Source of the DNA: a bacterium
GTDB lineage: Bacteria; Hydrothermota; UBA3073; JACQXS01
Assembly (NCBI GenBank): GCA_030592575.1
Contig: JAUVIV010000004.1
Span: 1 to 52,083 of the forward strand
DNA: 52,083 nucleotides
Reading direction: 5' to 3'
Below are positions 17,859 to 25,082 of this stretch, in pieces. Within the stretch, counting starts at the first letter, position 1. Each line of letters begins with the position of its first letter. The notes beneath the pieces were generated by a model. That model ran no database searches. It saw only the letters and a list, made by a program, of their open reading frames with translations, and was not told the DNA's origin. The position numbers and the translations under genes are program-made.

Positions 17859-17982
17859 TTTCTTTACCTCCTTCTTTGCTTTCTTGTTCTTCAGATGGAA
17901 TATCCTCAAAATCTTGTATTTCCTCTATCAATTCTTGCTCCTCAAGAATATGTTTTATATTGACTGTTCTTTCTCTTCTCAT
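17842..17982 (-). CDS. Small acidic protein, 46 residues, overlapping the next gene
   Basis: ATG at 17982 has an excellent ribosome site (GGAGGAAATA). The frame MRRERTVNIKHILEEQ... runs 46 residues, has a glutamate-rich middle, and ends at TAA 17842-17844. Its last 17 bases overlap the start of the 69-residue gene in another frame, and that gene's ribosome site lies inside it, an arrangement typical of translational coupling. It has no membrane segment and no recognised family. Confidence 0.55.
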   Translation of the reverse strand: MRRERTVNIKHILEEQELIEEIQDFEDIPSEEQESKEGGKENGSKK

Positions 17983-17997
17983 TATTTCCTCCTCTTT

Positions 17998-18585
17998 TTA
18001 ATAAATAAACGGTATTATTTTCTTAGATGTTTGCTTACAATAATTTTCCCACTCTTCCCCAAATTCCTCAACCATCATTTTTTCTTCTTCAGGCAGTCTG
18101 ACAATATATAAAATTGTCCAAGTTAAAACACCAACTATCCCAATAGCCCAATTTGACAGTATTAACCACTGGCATATTACCCAAATCCATATTTGAGTGT
18201 ACATTGGATGTCTTACATATTTGTAAGGACCTTCTGTAATTAGCTTGTGCTCTTTTCTAATCTCTAATATTGGAGACCAGTTTTTACCTAAAGTTTTATG
18301 AACCCACCGGAAGAAAATCAATTCAAATCCAAAACCGATTATTCCTATCCATCTTACCCAATTAGGCAAACCCATATTAAATGAACTTAGCCAAGGTGTA
18401 AAAACATATATCATTGGTACTATCATCGTTCCAATACCTACAAGAAAAACAAGAAACTTTTCTCTTGAACTTTTTTGGGATTTTATTTTTTCTGTTTTCT
18501 TGTATTTTTTACTATGAGGCATTCTAATTATTCCATTGCCAATCCAAATACACATAAAGATTATTTTCCAAATTATTTCACTCAT
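17998..18585 (-). CDS. ICMT/PEMT-like membrane methyltransferase (copy 1)
   Basis: The 195-residue membrane protein has about five hydrophobic segments and the C-terminal SAM-binding signature of the isoprenylcysteine carboxyl methyltransferase and phospholipid methyltransferase superfamily: GPYKYVRHPMYTQIW, then LPEEEKMMVEEFGEEWENY. It would methylate a lipid, a thiol-linked group or a small molecule at the membrane. A second, different member lies at 19747, with two membrane proteins in between. Such methyltransferases are common beside metal transporters in bacterial genomes, but the substrate is not known. Confidence 0.8.
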   Translation of the reverse strand: MSEIIWKIIFMCIWIGNGIIRMPHSKKYKKTEKIKSQKSSREKFLVFLVGIGTMIVPMIYVFTPWLSSFNMGLPNWVRWIGIIGFGFELIFFRWVHKTLGKNWSPILEIRKEHKLITEGPYKYVRHPMYTQIWIWVICQWLILSNWAIGIVGVLTWTILYIVRLPEEEKMMVEEFGEEWENYCKQTSKKIIPFIY

Positions 18586-18654
18586 TTTTTATAACTTCTC
18601 CTTTTCTTTTTCACATTACCTCTGAGCGGGATAAGACTTACCCAGAGATAGATT

Positions 18655-19056
18655 CTACTCCTTTATCCATCTGAAAGACACAATATTCAAAAAGACACCA
18701 GAAATCAGCACGAATAGTAATAACACTATCTGACGTCCATCAACCGGAGTCTCACCACAATGCTCTGCTACATGAAAGATGTTAAAAGGTGTAAATACCA
18801 GTGAAAAGACAAAATTGCTAATTCTATACCATTTCCTTTCAACGAATGCCGTCACAACTACTATAACCATCGGCACTAAAAAGAAGAATAGCATCATCCA
18901 CATCATTGGTGCTATTGGATTTTCTGCTATCATCTCTTGCGACATAGCAATATTTTTACCCCAAAAAAGCGGTATTATCGCGAATAGTGTATGGAAAGTC
19001 AGTCCAAAAAGGAATACTATCCATAATGTTACTATTTTTGCTCTATTACTCATCAT
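18655..19056 (-). CDS. Four-helix membrane protein, unknown function
   Basis: The 133-residue protein has four membrane helices and no recognised catalytic motif. Between helices 3 and 4 there is HVAEHCGETPVDGRQ, with two histidines, a cysteine and acidic residues that could bind a metal. The start has a GGAGGGA site; two adjacent ATG codons make the exact first residue uncertain by one. It lies between two ICMT-like genes and below a ZIP transporter in a run of metal-related genes. Confidence 0.6.
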   Translation of the reverse strand: MMSNRAKIVTLWIVFLFGLTFHTLFAIIPLFWGKNIAMSQEMIAENPIAPMMWMMLFFFLVPMVIVVVTAFVERKWYRISNFVFSLVFTPFNIFHVAEHCGETPVDGRQIVLLLFVLISGVFLNIVSFRWIKE

Positions 19057-19073
19057 TCCCTCCTCTTCTTGTG

Positions 19074-19742
19074 TTAAGATTCATTCCTTTCCTCTGTAAC
19101 TTCTATAAAATAAAACCTTCCTTTGTTTTCCTCATTTTTTACTGTAGCGAACAAAAGAGGAAATACTATATCACTTGTGCAACAAGGTATCCAGACTGCG
19201 AGGAATAGAAATATAGAGATAGCAACAACCATAACACAATTTACTGTTTGATCTACAGCCATAATGATATGAAATAACGATGCCCATGTGCTGATTAATA
19301 CATGTCCGGAATGTGGAAATTTAGTTGCTGGCTTTAAAAAACCGATTGCAATACCTAAGAATGCTGCAGTATTTGTTAGCAATGGTTTTTCTATGAAACC
19401 TATATGAATTCCTCTATTTGGTAGGTTAAGTAGCAATTCGCCCAGATAAGGAATTATTGAGTCACTTAATGTAGCTATCCCAATTGAGCCAATGTAACTA
19501 ATTATAATTGCAGATGAAACCTTACATACGGGCCTGTACAGTTTATATATTGATGTAGTTGCAATTGCGCTTAAGACTATATGAGTTGGATGTAAAATGT
19601 AAAAAGTAGCTAAAGAAATCTTGGCAATCTGAAAAAGCATATTACTAAAAATTGCTATAGCTATTATAATAATTCCTGTAATTGCTCCAAAAGTAGTAAA
19701 CGGAATATGTCTTTTGAGTTCAATTAATATTTGTTTGATCAT
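19074..19742 (-). CDS. Multi-pass membrane protein with conserved-looking histidines, unknown function
   Basis: This 222-residue protein has about six membrane segments. Histidines sit in or next to them: ILHPTHIVLSA near residue 47, KFPHSGHVLISTWASLFH near residues 142-160. Paired histidines inside helices suggest metal binding, in keeping with the ZIP gene three genes upstream. A cysteine pair (IPCCTSD) lies in the last loop. I do not recognise a family. The stop of the upstream ICMT-like gene is only four bases from its start, so the genes are co-transcribed. Confidence 0.6.
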   Translation of the reverse strand: MIKQILIELKRHIPFTTFGAITGIIIIAIAIFSNMLFQIAKISLATFYILHPTHIVLSAIATTSIYKLYRPVCKVSSAIIISYIGSIGIATLSDSIIPYLGELLLNLPNRGIHIGFIEKPLLTNTAAFLGIAIGFLKPATKFPHSGHVLISTWASLFHIIMAVDQTVNCVMVVAISIFLFLAVWIPCCTSDIVFPLLFATVKNEENKGRFYFIEVTEERNES

Positions 19743-19746
19743 TTTC

Positions 19747-20313
19747 TCAAATTACCCTTGGAATCAATTTCCATCTGACGTTTTCCTTATATTTTTTATA
19801 TTCTTCTCCGTATTTCTCCAAAAGGTCTTTTTCTTCAAAGTATATAATGAGCAAATAAAACAGACAATAAGGAATAGAGAACAAGAGAGCATTTAATGAT
19901 TTAAAGAGAATCGCCATACCTACAGCCAATAAACCATTGCTTATATATAAAGGATTTCTGATAACTCTATATATACTTGTAGTAACTAATTTTCCTTTAC
20001 TCTTTAAAGCCGGAACCGCACCTATTTGCTTTTGAGCTACTGCCTTAATAATGAAATTTACTATTAGAAAAATTATTCCTACAGTTAAGGCAACGGGGGT
20101 AACAATTGCTAACTTTGGTCCTTTGGTAAATGGCAAAGCAACAGGTGGTGCTACAAAAGTTATCAAAATAAAAATCCTGACAGATGGTTTGGGTATTCTA
20201 TTTTCAACTTTATTTGTTGCTCCTCGTAGACTAATCACTATTGTTGTTATCATAAAACCTGTTAGATAGAGAACTATCCAGAAAATTGAATTACCTAAAA
20301 TGTTATTTAACAT
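19747..20313 (-). CDS. ICMT/PEMT-like membrane methyltransferase (copy 2)
   Basis: The 188 residues form about five membrane segments and end with the superfamily signature: VIRNPLYISNGLLAVG, then YFEEKDLLEKYGEEYKKYKENVRWKLIP. The usual RHP of the signature is RNP here, while copy 1 at 17998 keeps RHP. This could change cofactor or substrate handling. It is spaced 7 bases from the ZIP gene and 4 bases from the next membrane protein, so it belongs to the same transcript. The substrate is unknown. Confidence 0.75.
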   Translation of the reverse strand: MLNNILGNSIFWIVLYLTGFMITTIVISLRGATNKVENRIPKPSVRIFILITFVAPPVALPFTKGPKLAIVTPVALTVGIIFLIVNFIIKAVAQKQIGAVPALKSKGKLVTTSIYRVIRNPLYISNGLLAVGMAILFKSLNALLFSIPYCLFYLLIIYFEEKDLLEKYGEEYKKYKENVRWKLIPRVI

Positions 20314-20320
20314 TTCAAAA

Positions 20321-21055
20321 TCAATCTAAAAAACCAATTAATAAAACACATACTGCCCCAGCAACAAGACTGGTAACACCGACTTTTAAATTTTGTTTTA
20401 TCTGTGCCGCCGGAATTAATTCTTCTATTGAGATATATGTCATAAAACCTGCAGCAAGTGCAAGTGATGCTCCTAATAAATTCAATGAGCTTCCTTTTAA
20501 AACATAATAACCAATAAAAAAACCAATTACCTCAAACAATATTGTTATTGTTACTATGATAAAAGATCTCATTTTCTTTTTGGTTAAGCCATACAACGGA
20601 ACAATTGTTGCAATATTTTCCGGTACATCCTGTGCCGCAATTCCTAATGCTATCATAATTCCCAATTCGGGTGCCAAAGCAAATCCAACCCCAATTGCTA
20701 AACCTTCCGGCACATTATGTAAAGCCATGCCAACAACAAGCATTGTAACACTTCTTTTAACGGAAGGACGCTCTCTCTTAAGTAGCTCAGGATTTATATG
20801 AGGCAAGAGATGATCCACGATTCCTATTATTGCTATCCCAAGAAAAAAAGAAATTATAACTACATACAAAGAAGCAATCTTTAAACTTTCAGGTAGTAGT
20901 TGAAAAAAAGATATGCCAAGCATCATTGAAGCAGCAAATGCCAAAGACCCATACAAAACAGTTTCCTTGGGTTTTTTCATCAGTCCAATAAGTGAACCTA
21001 AAGTTTGTCCACCAAAGATTAAAATCATTATTGATAACAGGTTTTTATCACCCAT
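20321..21055 (-). CDS. ZIP-family divalent metal transporter (GufA-like)
   Basis: This 244-residue inner-membrane protein has eight predicted helices. Helix 4 has the metal-site motif MALHNVPEGLAIGVG, and helix 5 has IAAQDVPENIATIVP; a glutamine-aspartate in place of the second histidine is usual in the GufA branch of ZIP transporters. It should import Zn, Fe or Mn into the cytoplasm. The start codon overlaps the end of the 38-codon ORF by eight bases (ATGGGTGA), so translation is coupled to it. The location downstream of flavodoxin and fur suggests regulation by iron. Confidence 0.88.
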   Translation of the reverse strand: MGDKNLLSIMILIFGGQTLGSLIGLMKKPKETVLYGSLAFAASMMLGISFFQLLPESLKIASLYVVIISFFLGIAIIGIVDHLLPHINPELLKRERPSVKRSVTMLVVGMALHNVPEGLAIGVGFALAPELGIMIALGIAAQDVPENIATIVPLYGLTKKKMRSFIIVTITILFEVIGFFIGYYVLKGSSLNLLGASLALAAGFMTYISIEELIPAAQIKQNLKVGVTSLVAGAVCVLLIGFLD

Positions 21056-21164
21056 GTTTTGCCTTCCTTCTTAGATAATAATTACACTGTTTCAAGTTAT
21101 TGTATTCTAATATTATACCGAGAATGGAATCCTGTTCCTCAATAGAAATACTAATTTTTCTCAT
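21048..21164 (-). CDS. 38-residue ORF copying the DUF2023 C-terminal tail
   Basis: ATG 21164 lies inside the end of the FmdE gene (14-base overlap), with GGGAAAAAG as a weak ribosome site, and the frame ends at TGA 21048-21050 inside the ZIP start (8-base overlap). The protein MRKISISIEEQDSILGII... then EYNNLKQCNYYLRR matches the tail of the DUF2023 protein two genes upstream (EEQDFILGIMLGYDRLKQCKRYI) at most positions. It therefore is either a tail-only paralog or a remnant of a second DUF2023 gene. The overlaps at both ends suggest that it is translated. Confidence 0.6.
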   Translation of the reverse strand: MRKISISIEEQDSILGIILEYNNLKQCNYYLRRKAKHG

Positions 21165-21777
21165 TACTTTTTCCCTTTTTAACTCCAAATAGTTTGCTCA
21201 AAGGTAACTTTATAAGTCTCTTTTTGAATTCTTGTTTGGCTAATTTAAATTTTTCTTTGTTCTTGAGAATCGCTGACTCATTAAATTCTGTTTTTTTTCT
21301 TAATTCAAAGAATTTTTCTGGACCTTCCGGAAATGCATTATTTTTTAGCCAAATATTAACTTGTTTTTCATTTGATTTTCGAATAAAAGTAAATGCCCAA
21401 TTTTTCAATGAAAGGTCTGCTATACTTGTTCCATCCGGTAGGTTAAGCTCAAAATCTTTTCTTGTTTTTACCCGTGTAATGAATTCAAAAGCATCTTGAG
21501 CTCCTTGACCGGGTAATGCACTAATTATTTTAAAATCCTCTCTTCTCGGTATTTCATTTCCCCAGAGTTGTGATATAGCAAGCTGGATTGCTCTAAAGCC
21601 AACTACTAAACAAGGACATATATCTCCGTGATATTTTCCTGCATCTTCTATGGATAGCTCCAATAGGTTGTCCTCATCATATATTGAAATAGGATTTAAA
21701 TTTGTTTTAGCTCCGGACCAGGAAAAACCTGACCAGATAACTAACAAAACCAACATAACCGAAATCTTTTTAAACAT
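21151..21777 (-). CDS. Secreted FmdE-domain protein
   Basis: The 208-residue protein starts with a signal peptide (MFKKISVMLVLLVIWSGFSWSGA). The FmdE domain follows: KYHGDICPCLVVGFRA near residue 52 carries the H-x3-CP-x4-G-x-RA signature, and ISALPGQGAQDAF comes after. The family is named from a subunit of formylmethanofuran dehydrogenase, but stand-alone forms occur near metal and molybdenum genes. Here the protein is exported, so it cannot be part of the cytoplasmic enzyme. Context (ZIP, flavodoxin, fur) suggests metal or haem handling in the periplasm. The basic C-terminal tail overlaps the next ORF. Confidence 0.78.
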   Translation of the reverse strand: MFKKISVMLVLLVIWSGFSWSGAKTNLNPISIYDEDNLLELSIEDAGKYHGDICPCLVVGFRAIQLAISQLWGNEIPRREDFKIISALPGQGAQDAFEFITRVKTRKDFELNLPDGTSIADLSLKNWAFTFIRKSNEKQVNIWLKNNAFPEGPEKFFELRKKTEFNESAILKNKEKFKLAKQEFKKRLIKLPLSKLFGVKKGKSNEKN

Positions 21778-21788
21778 TTTTTACATCC

Positions 21789-22115
21789 TTATTTTCTTAC
21801 TAACTGTTTTCTTTTAATATATCGCTTGCATTGTTTCAATCTATCGTACCCTAACATTATACCGAGAATAAAATCCTGCTCTTCTGTCAACTTAGATAAA
21901 GATTTGAATTTTATCCGTTCAAGAACTTCAATGCATACTAAATCACCAAAAAAGATATTTATCTTGGTTCCATTGACTTTCTGAATGTAATAGCTTATAT
22001 TTTCCATCTTGAGTTTCTTCTCAATTGCACTTTTCTCATTCATATTTCCTGTGTAAAGAACCAGATTTCTTAATCCTTTTTTATATTCATAGAGATAGTG
22101 ACCAATGACCTTCAT
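21789..22115 (-). CDS. DUF2023 family protein
   Basis: The 108 residues match the DUF2023 pattern: an N-terminal HYLYEYKKGLRNLVLYTG, a middle YYIQKVNGTKINIFFGD, and the conserved tail LTEEQDFILGIMLGYDRLKQCKRY. Genes of this family are known to accompany flavodoxin genes, and here it starts three bases after the flavodoxin stop. A role in flavodoxin function is plausible, but no biochemical activity is known to me. Its tail is copied in the small ORF at 21048. Confidence 0.85.
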   Translation of the reverse strand: MKVIGHYLYEYKKGLRNLVLYTGNMNEKSAIEKKLKMENISYYIQKVNGTKINIFFGDLVCIEVLERIKFKSLSKLTEEQDFILGIMLGYDRLKQCKRYIKRKQLVRK

Positions 22116-22118
22116 CTG

Positions 22119-22562
22119 TTAAAGTAACTTTGTTATTTTAAGTCCCCAAGCTTCAGCATCTCCAAATGCCGGCTCAACTTCTCCATCAACTTTTAAACTT
22201 TCTACAATTATTTTTGCTTCACATTTTATAAGTATCTCTTCAAGTATATCTACTGCCTTACAAAATGAATCAGGATATATCTCGCTATCACCAGGCCCAA
22301 ATACCGCTGATTTCTTCCCCTTCAATGATATTTCTTCCATTCTATCGTAAAACTCAATAAAATCGTCCTGTAATTCTCCTTCACCCCAAGTAGAACAACC
22401 AAGTATAACCATATCATAATTAGTAAGTTCTTCGGGCTCCACCTCAGTCACATTCCTTACCGTAACCTCCACATTACCACTTTCAAGTCCCTCAACTACA
22501 GACCCAGCCAATATTTCCGTATTTCCCATAGTTGACCCATAAACCAAAATTATTCTTGTCAT
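22119..22562 (-). CDS. fldA: Flavodoxin
   Basis: This FMN-containing electron carrier replaces ferredoxin when iron is scarce. I choose the ATG at 22562 (147 residues) because GGGAGGTGG lies just upstream and the protein then starts with the usual MTRIILVYGSTMGNTE phosphate loop. The FMN loops LGCSTWGEGELQDDF and FGPGDSEIYPDSFCKAV are clear. A Fur-box-like site at 22585-22599 lies directly before the ribosome site, consistent with iron repression. The DUF2023 partner follows at once. Likely clients here are the many Fe-S flavoenzymes of the window, but that is inference. Confidence 0.93.
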   Translation of the reverse strand: MTRIILVYGSTMGNTEILAGSVVEGLESGNVEVTVRNVTEVEPEELTNYDMVILGCSTWGEGELQDDFIEFYDRMEEISLKGKKSAVFGPGDSEIYPDSFCKAVDILEEILIKCEAKIIVESLKVDGEVEPAFGDAEAWGLKITKLL

Positions 22563-22584
22563 TTCCACCTCCCTTTTTTGATAT

Positions 22585-22599
22585 TGAATACCATTATCA
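22585..22599 (-). promoter_or_regulatory. Fur-box-like site before flavodoxin
   Basis: TGAATACCATTATCA (plus strand) resembles the 7-1-7 Fur consensus TGATAAT-N-ATTATCA, with one perfect half and one imperfect half. It lies about 20 bases upstream of the flavodoxin start and within the 50 bases after feoB. Confidence 0.5.
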
Positions 22600-22614
22600 A
22601 TAATATTCAAAAAA

Positions 22615-24318
22615 TTAAAGAATTAGGTTAAGTAATCCTCCTGCTGCGAGGGCGGATATAACCATAATTCCCGCTGATTTTAGCATATCTATTAAGCCAA
22701 GTTCTTTTGCCATAGTTGTGAATGTAGCTACGCACGGAAAATACATTGTGAGAACGACCGATGCTATTATGAGTTGCTTTAATGTCAAGCCCAACGGAGC
22801 GAGCATTCCTACCGCTACATCCTTACGCAAGAACCCAATTATAAGTGCTCCGACTGCCTCAGATGGAAGTCCTAAAACTTTGGTGATTACCGGGGAAGTA
22901 AATTGTCCTACGAATTCTATTATACGAAAGGCATAAAGCACATTTACGATGAATACTCCCACAAGCACCCATGGAACTGCTTCTCGGAGAAACCATTTTA
23001 TGCGAATCCATACTTTTTTGAGGAGTCCTTTGAAGTATGGAATTCTGTATGCAGGAATTTCTACGAATATTTCCGGAGATTCTCCTTTCAAAAAACGATT
23101 AAATAAAATACCAAGTACAACCCATACAATAAATAAAGTTCCGAAGATAATAGATAGTCCTTTTGCTCCATGTTTGCCGACAAGTCCGACTATCATCGCA
23201 ATCTGTGCCATACAAGGAACAGCTATAGCCATTAAAGTTGCTGAAATGAATCGTTCTCTACGAGTTTCCATAATTCTTGTAGATAATGCGGCGGGAACGT
23301 TACATCCAAATCCAAGCATCATAGGAATTATGGCAAGTCCATGCAAACCTACTTTATGCATTACAGTATCTACTAATATAGCCAATCTCGGAAGATATCC
23401 CGAGTCCTCTAAAAAAGAGAGCACAAGATAAAATGCAAATACATAGGGCAGAACCATAGCAATTGGAACGAATAATCCTGTAGTTAAAAGTCCGAGAGAT
23501 TCTACAAAGTCTATTTTACCATCTATCAATTTTCCAATAAGAATATTATGTAACCACCCTTGAGCGTCCATTAATCCTGATAGTTTTAAAATCAGAGGTG
23601 CCCAGAGCTTTTCAAAAATAGGCTCAAATACATATCCTATAAGTCCTTCGCCGATGAATCTGATGATTTTGAAAACCGTATATAATATTAAAATGGCTAT
23701 AGGAATACCTGTTATAGGCATAACTGATGCATCTCCAAGTCTTTCCAAAAAAGTATGATGACGGTGGGTTATTTTTTCTACTTTGTCTATTATTTTCCCG
23801 ATTTCATACCATCTATTACCTTCTTCGTATTCATAACTTGAGATTCTTGCCCCACTTATTTTTTGTACTAATTGTTTAATTCCTTCGCCGCTTATGGCGC
23901 AAGTTGGAACACAAGGAACTCCTAAAATTTCTTCTAATTTTTTTATATCAATTGATATGCCTGTATGTTTAGTCTCATCCCACAAATTTAAAGCCACGAG
24001 CATAGGAACTTTTTGCTTAAGTAATTGAAGTGTGAGATTGAGACTTCGCTCTAAATTTGTTGCGTCTATAACATTAATTACAATATCTCCTTCACAGAGC
24101 ATTTTGGTTGCTACTTCTTCTGCTTTGCTTGTGGGGTCAAGAGTATATGTTCCCGGAACATCAATAACTTCGGCACGTTTGCCCTGAATTCTCATTTTGC
24201 CTTTTGTGAATTCAACGGTAGTGCCCGGATAGTTTGAACAAATTACATCTACACCGGTAAGTCGGTTAAAAACAACGCTCTTTCCAACATTCGGATTTCC
24301 AATAAGTAAAATTTTCAT
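22615..24318 (-). CDS. feoB: FeoB ferrous iron transporter
   Basis: This inner-membrane Fe(II) transporter has a cytosolic N-terminal G domain and a membrane part. G motifs: GNPNVGKS near residue 7, NYPGTTVE (G2), DVPGTY (G3), NLWD (G4) and AISG (G5). The membrane half has GFGCNVPAA and, near the end, YFPCVATFTTMAKELG, both Gate/core features of the family. At about 567 residues it is shorter than well-known FeoB proteins (about 650-770), mostly because of short helical linker and tail. The ATG at 24318 gives the family N-terminus MKILLIGNP; another possible ATG lies 24 bases earlier. It follows feoA by 48 bases. Confidence 0.95.
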   Translation of the reverse strand: MKILLIGNPNVGKSVVFNRLTGVDVICSNYPGTTVEFTKGKMRIQGKRAEVIDVPGTYTLDPTSKAEEVATKMLCEGDIVINVIDATNLERSLNLTLQLLKQKVPMLVALNLWDETKHTGISIDIKKLEEILGVPCVPTCAISGEGIKQLVQKISGARISSYEYEEGNRWYEIGKIIDKVEKITHRHHTFLERLGDASVMPITGIPIAILILYTVFKIIRFIGEGLIGYVFEPIFEKLWAPLILKLSGLMDAQGWLHNILIGKLIDGKIDFVESLGLLTTGLFVPIAMVLPYVFAFYLVLSFLEDSGYLPRLAILVDTVMHKVGLHGLAIIPMMLGFGCNVPAALSTRIMETRRERFISATLMAIAVPCMAQIAMIVGLVGKHGAKGLSIIFGTLFIVWVVLGILFNRFLKGESPEIFVEIPAYRIPYFKGLLKKVWIRIKWFLREAVPWVLVGVFIVNVLYAFRIIEFVGQFTSPVITKVLGLPSEAVGALIIGFLRKDVAVGMLAPLGLTLKQLIIASVVLTMYFPCVATFTTMAKELGLIDMLKSAGIMVISALAAGGLLNLIL

Positions 24319-24366
24319 AATATAGACATTTCCAGAGTGCAAAATTGTTGCATTCTATATTTTGTG

Positions 24367-24609
24367 TTACTCAATATTTATTTCTACAAGTACCTTTCGT
24401 GCTATGCCAAATCCGATTCCAACTTGAGTATTGCCTATTTGAAGCAAGATAGGACCTCTCATAAGTTGGCTTGATAGTTTCTTGATTTCTTTTCCTGTTC
24501 TAACTCCCAATGTCTCTAATCTTAGAACCATTCCTTGCCCACCTTGTATTTCTGCTATTTTGCCGGTTTCGCCAATTCGCATTTCAGTAAGTGATATTTT
24601 TTTAATCAT
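24367..24609 (-). CDS. feoA: FeoA iron transport accessory protein
   Basis: The 80-residue protein has an SH3-like fold and partners FeoB in ferrous iron uptake. The sequence fits the family: a start ISLTEMRIGETGKIAEI, then GGQGMVLRLETLGVRTGKEI, a PILLQIGNTQVGIGFGIARKVLV core and a short end. It sits between fur and feoB on one transcript, with 14 bases to fur. This order, fur-feoA-feoB, points to direct iron control of the operon. Confidence 0.93.
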   Translation of the reverse strand: MIKKISLTEMRIGETGKIAEIQGGQGMVLRLETLGVRTGKEIKKLSSQLMRGPILLQIGNTQVGIGFGIARKVLVEINIE

Positions 24610-24623
24610 AATGTTTCCTTCAA

Positions 24624-25058
24624 TTACTTCTTTTTTCTACACTCTTTACAAACTCCAAATATATTCAATTGATGTTTTATGGGAATAAATCCATTTTTTT
24701 TAGCCAATCTATCTTGCGCTTCTTCTATTTTTGAATCAAATATTTCAATAACTTTGCCACATCGTATGCATACGAGATGGTCATGATGCCTATGTTTATA
24801 TTTATGCTCATATCTTACTTTCCCGTTATCAAAATATACCTCCCTCGCTATTCCTACTTTGCATAATAATTTCAAAGTACGATATACAGTGGCATATCCT
24901 ATACCTGGGCTTTTCCCGTTTGCAATTATATATAGATCTTCCGCCGACAAGTGTCCCTCCGCTTCAAGAAAAGCATTCAATATAATATCACGTTGCTCCG
25001 TATGCCGTAAGCCCTTCTCACGCAAAAAATTACCAAATATTTGTTCGATGTTATCCAT
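24624..25058 (-). CDS. fur: Fur-family metal-dependent repressor
   Basis: The 144-residue regulator has an N-terminal winged helix (GYATVYRTLKLLCKVGIARE) and a C-terminal metal and dimer domain. Metal residues are visible: HKYKHRHHDHLVCIRCGKVIE with the His cluster and first CxxC, and VCKECRKKK with the second CxxC, giving a structural zinc site. Iron is the likely signal given feoAB immediately downstream and a Fur-box-like element at its own promoter (25062-25082). Zur or PerR cannot be excluded by sequence alone, but the FeoAB and flavodoxin neighbours favour Fur. Confidence 0.92.
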   Translation of the reverse strand: MDNIEQIFGNFLREKGLRHTEQRDIILNAFLEAEGHLSAEDLYIIANGKSPGIGYATVYRTLKLLCKVGIAREVYFDNGKVRYEHKYKHRHHDHLVCIRCGKVIEIFDSKIEEAQDRLAKKNGFIPIKHQLNIFGVCKECRKKK

Positions 25059-25061
25059 TAT

Positions 25062-25082
25062 TGAATATGATTATCAATATCA
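25062..25082 (-). promoter_or_regulatory. Fur-box-like element at the fur promoter
   Basis: TGAATATGATTATCA (25062-25076) and the overlapping TGATTATCAATATCA (25068-25082) both resemble the Fur 7-1-7 motif, offset by six bases as in many double Fur sites. They are 4 to 24 bases upstream of the fur start codon, fitting autoregulation. Confidence 0.6.
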
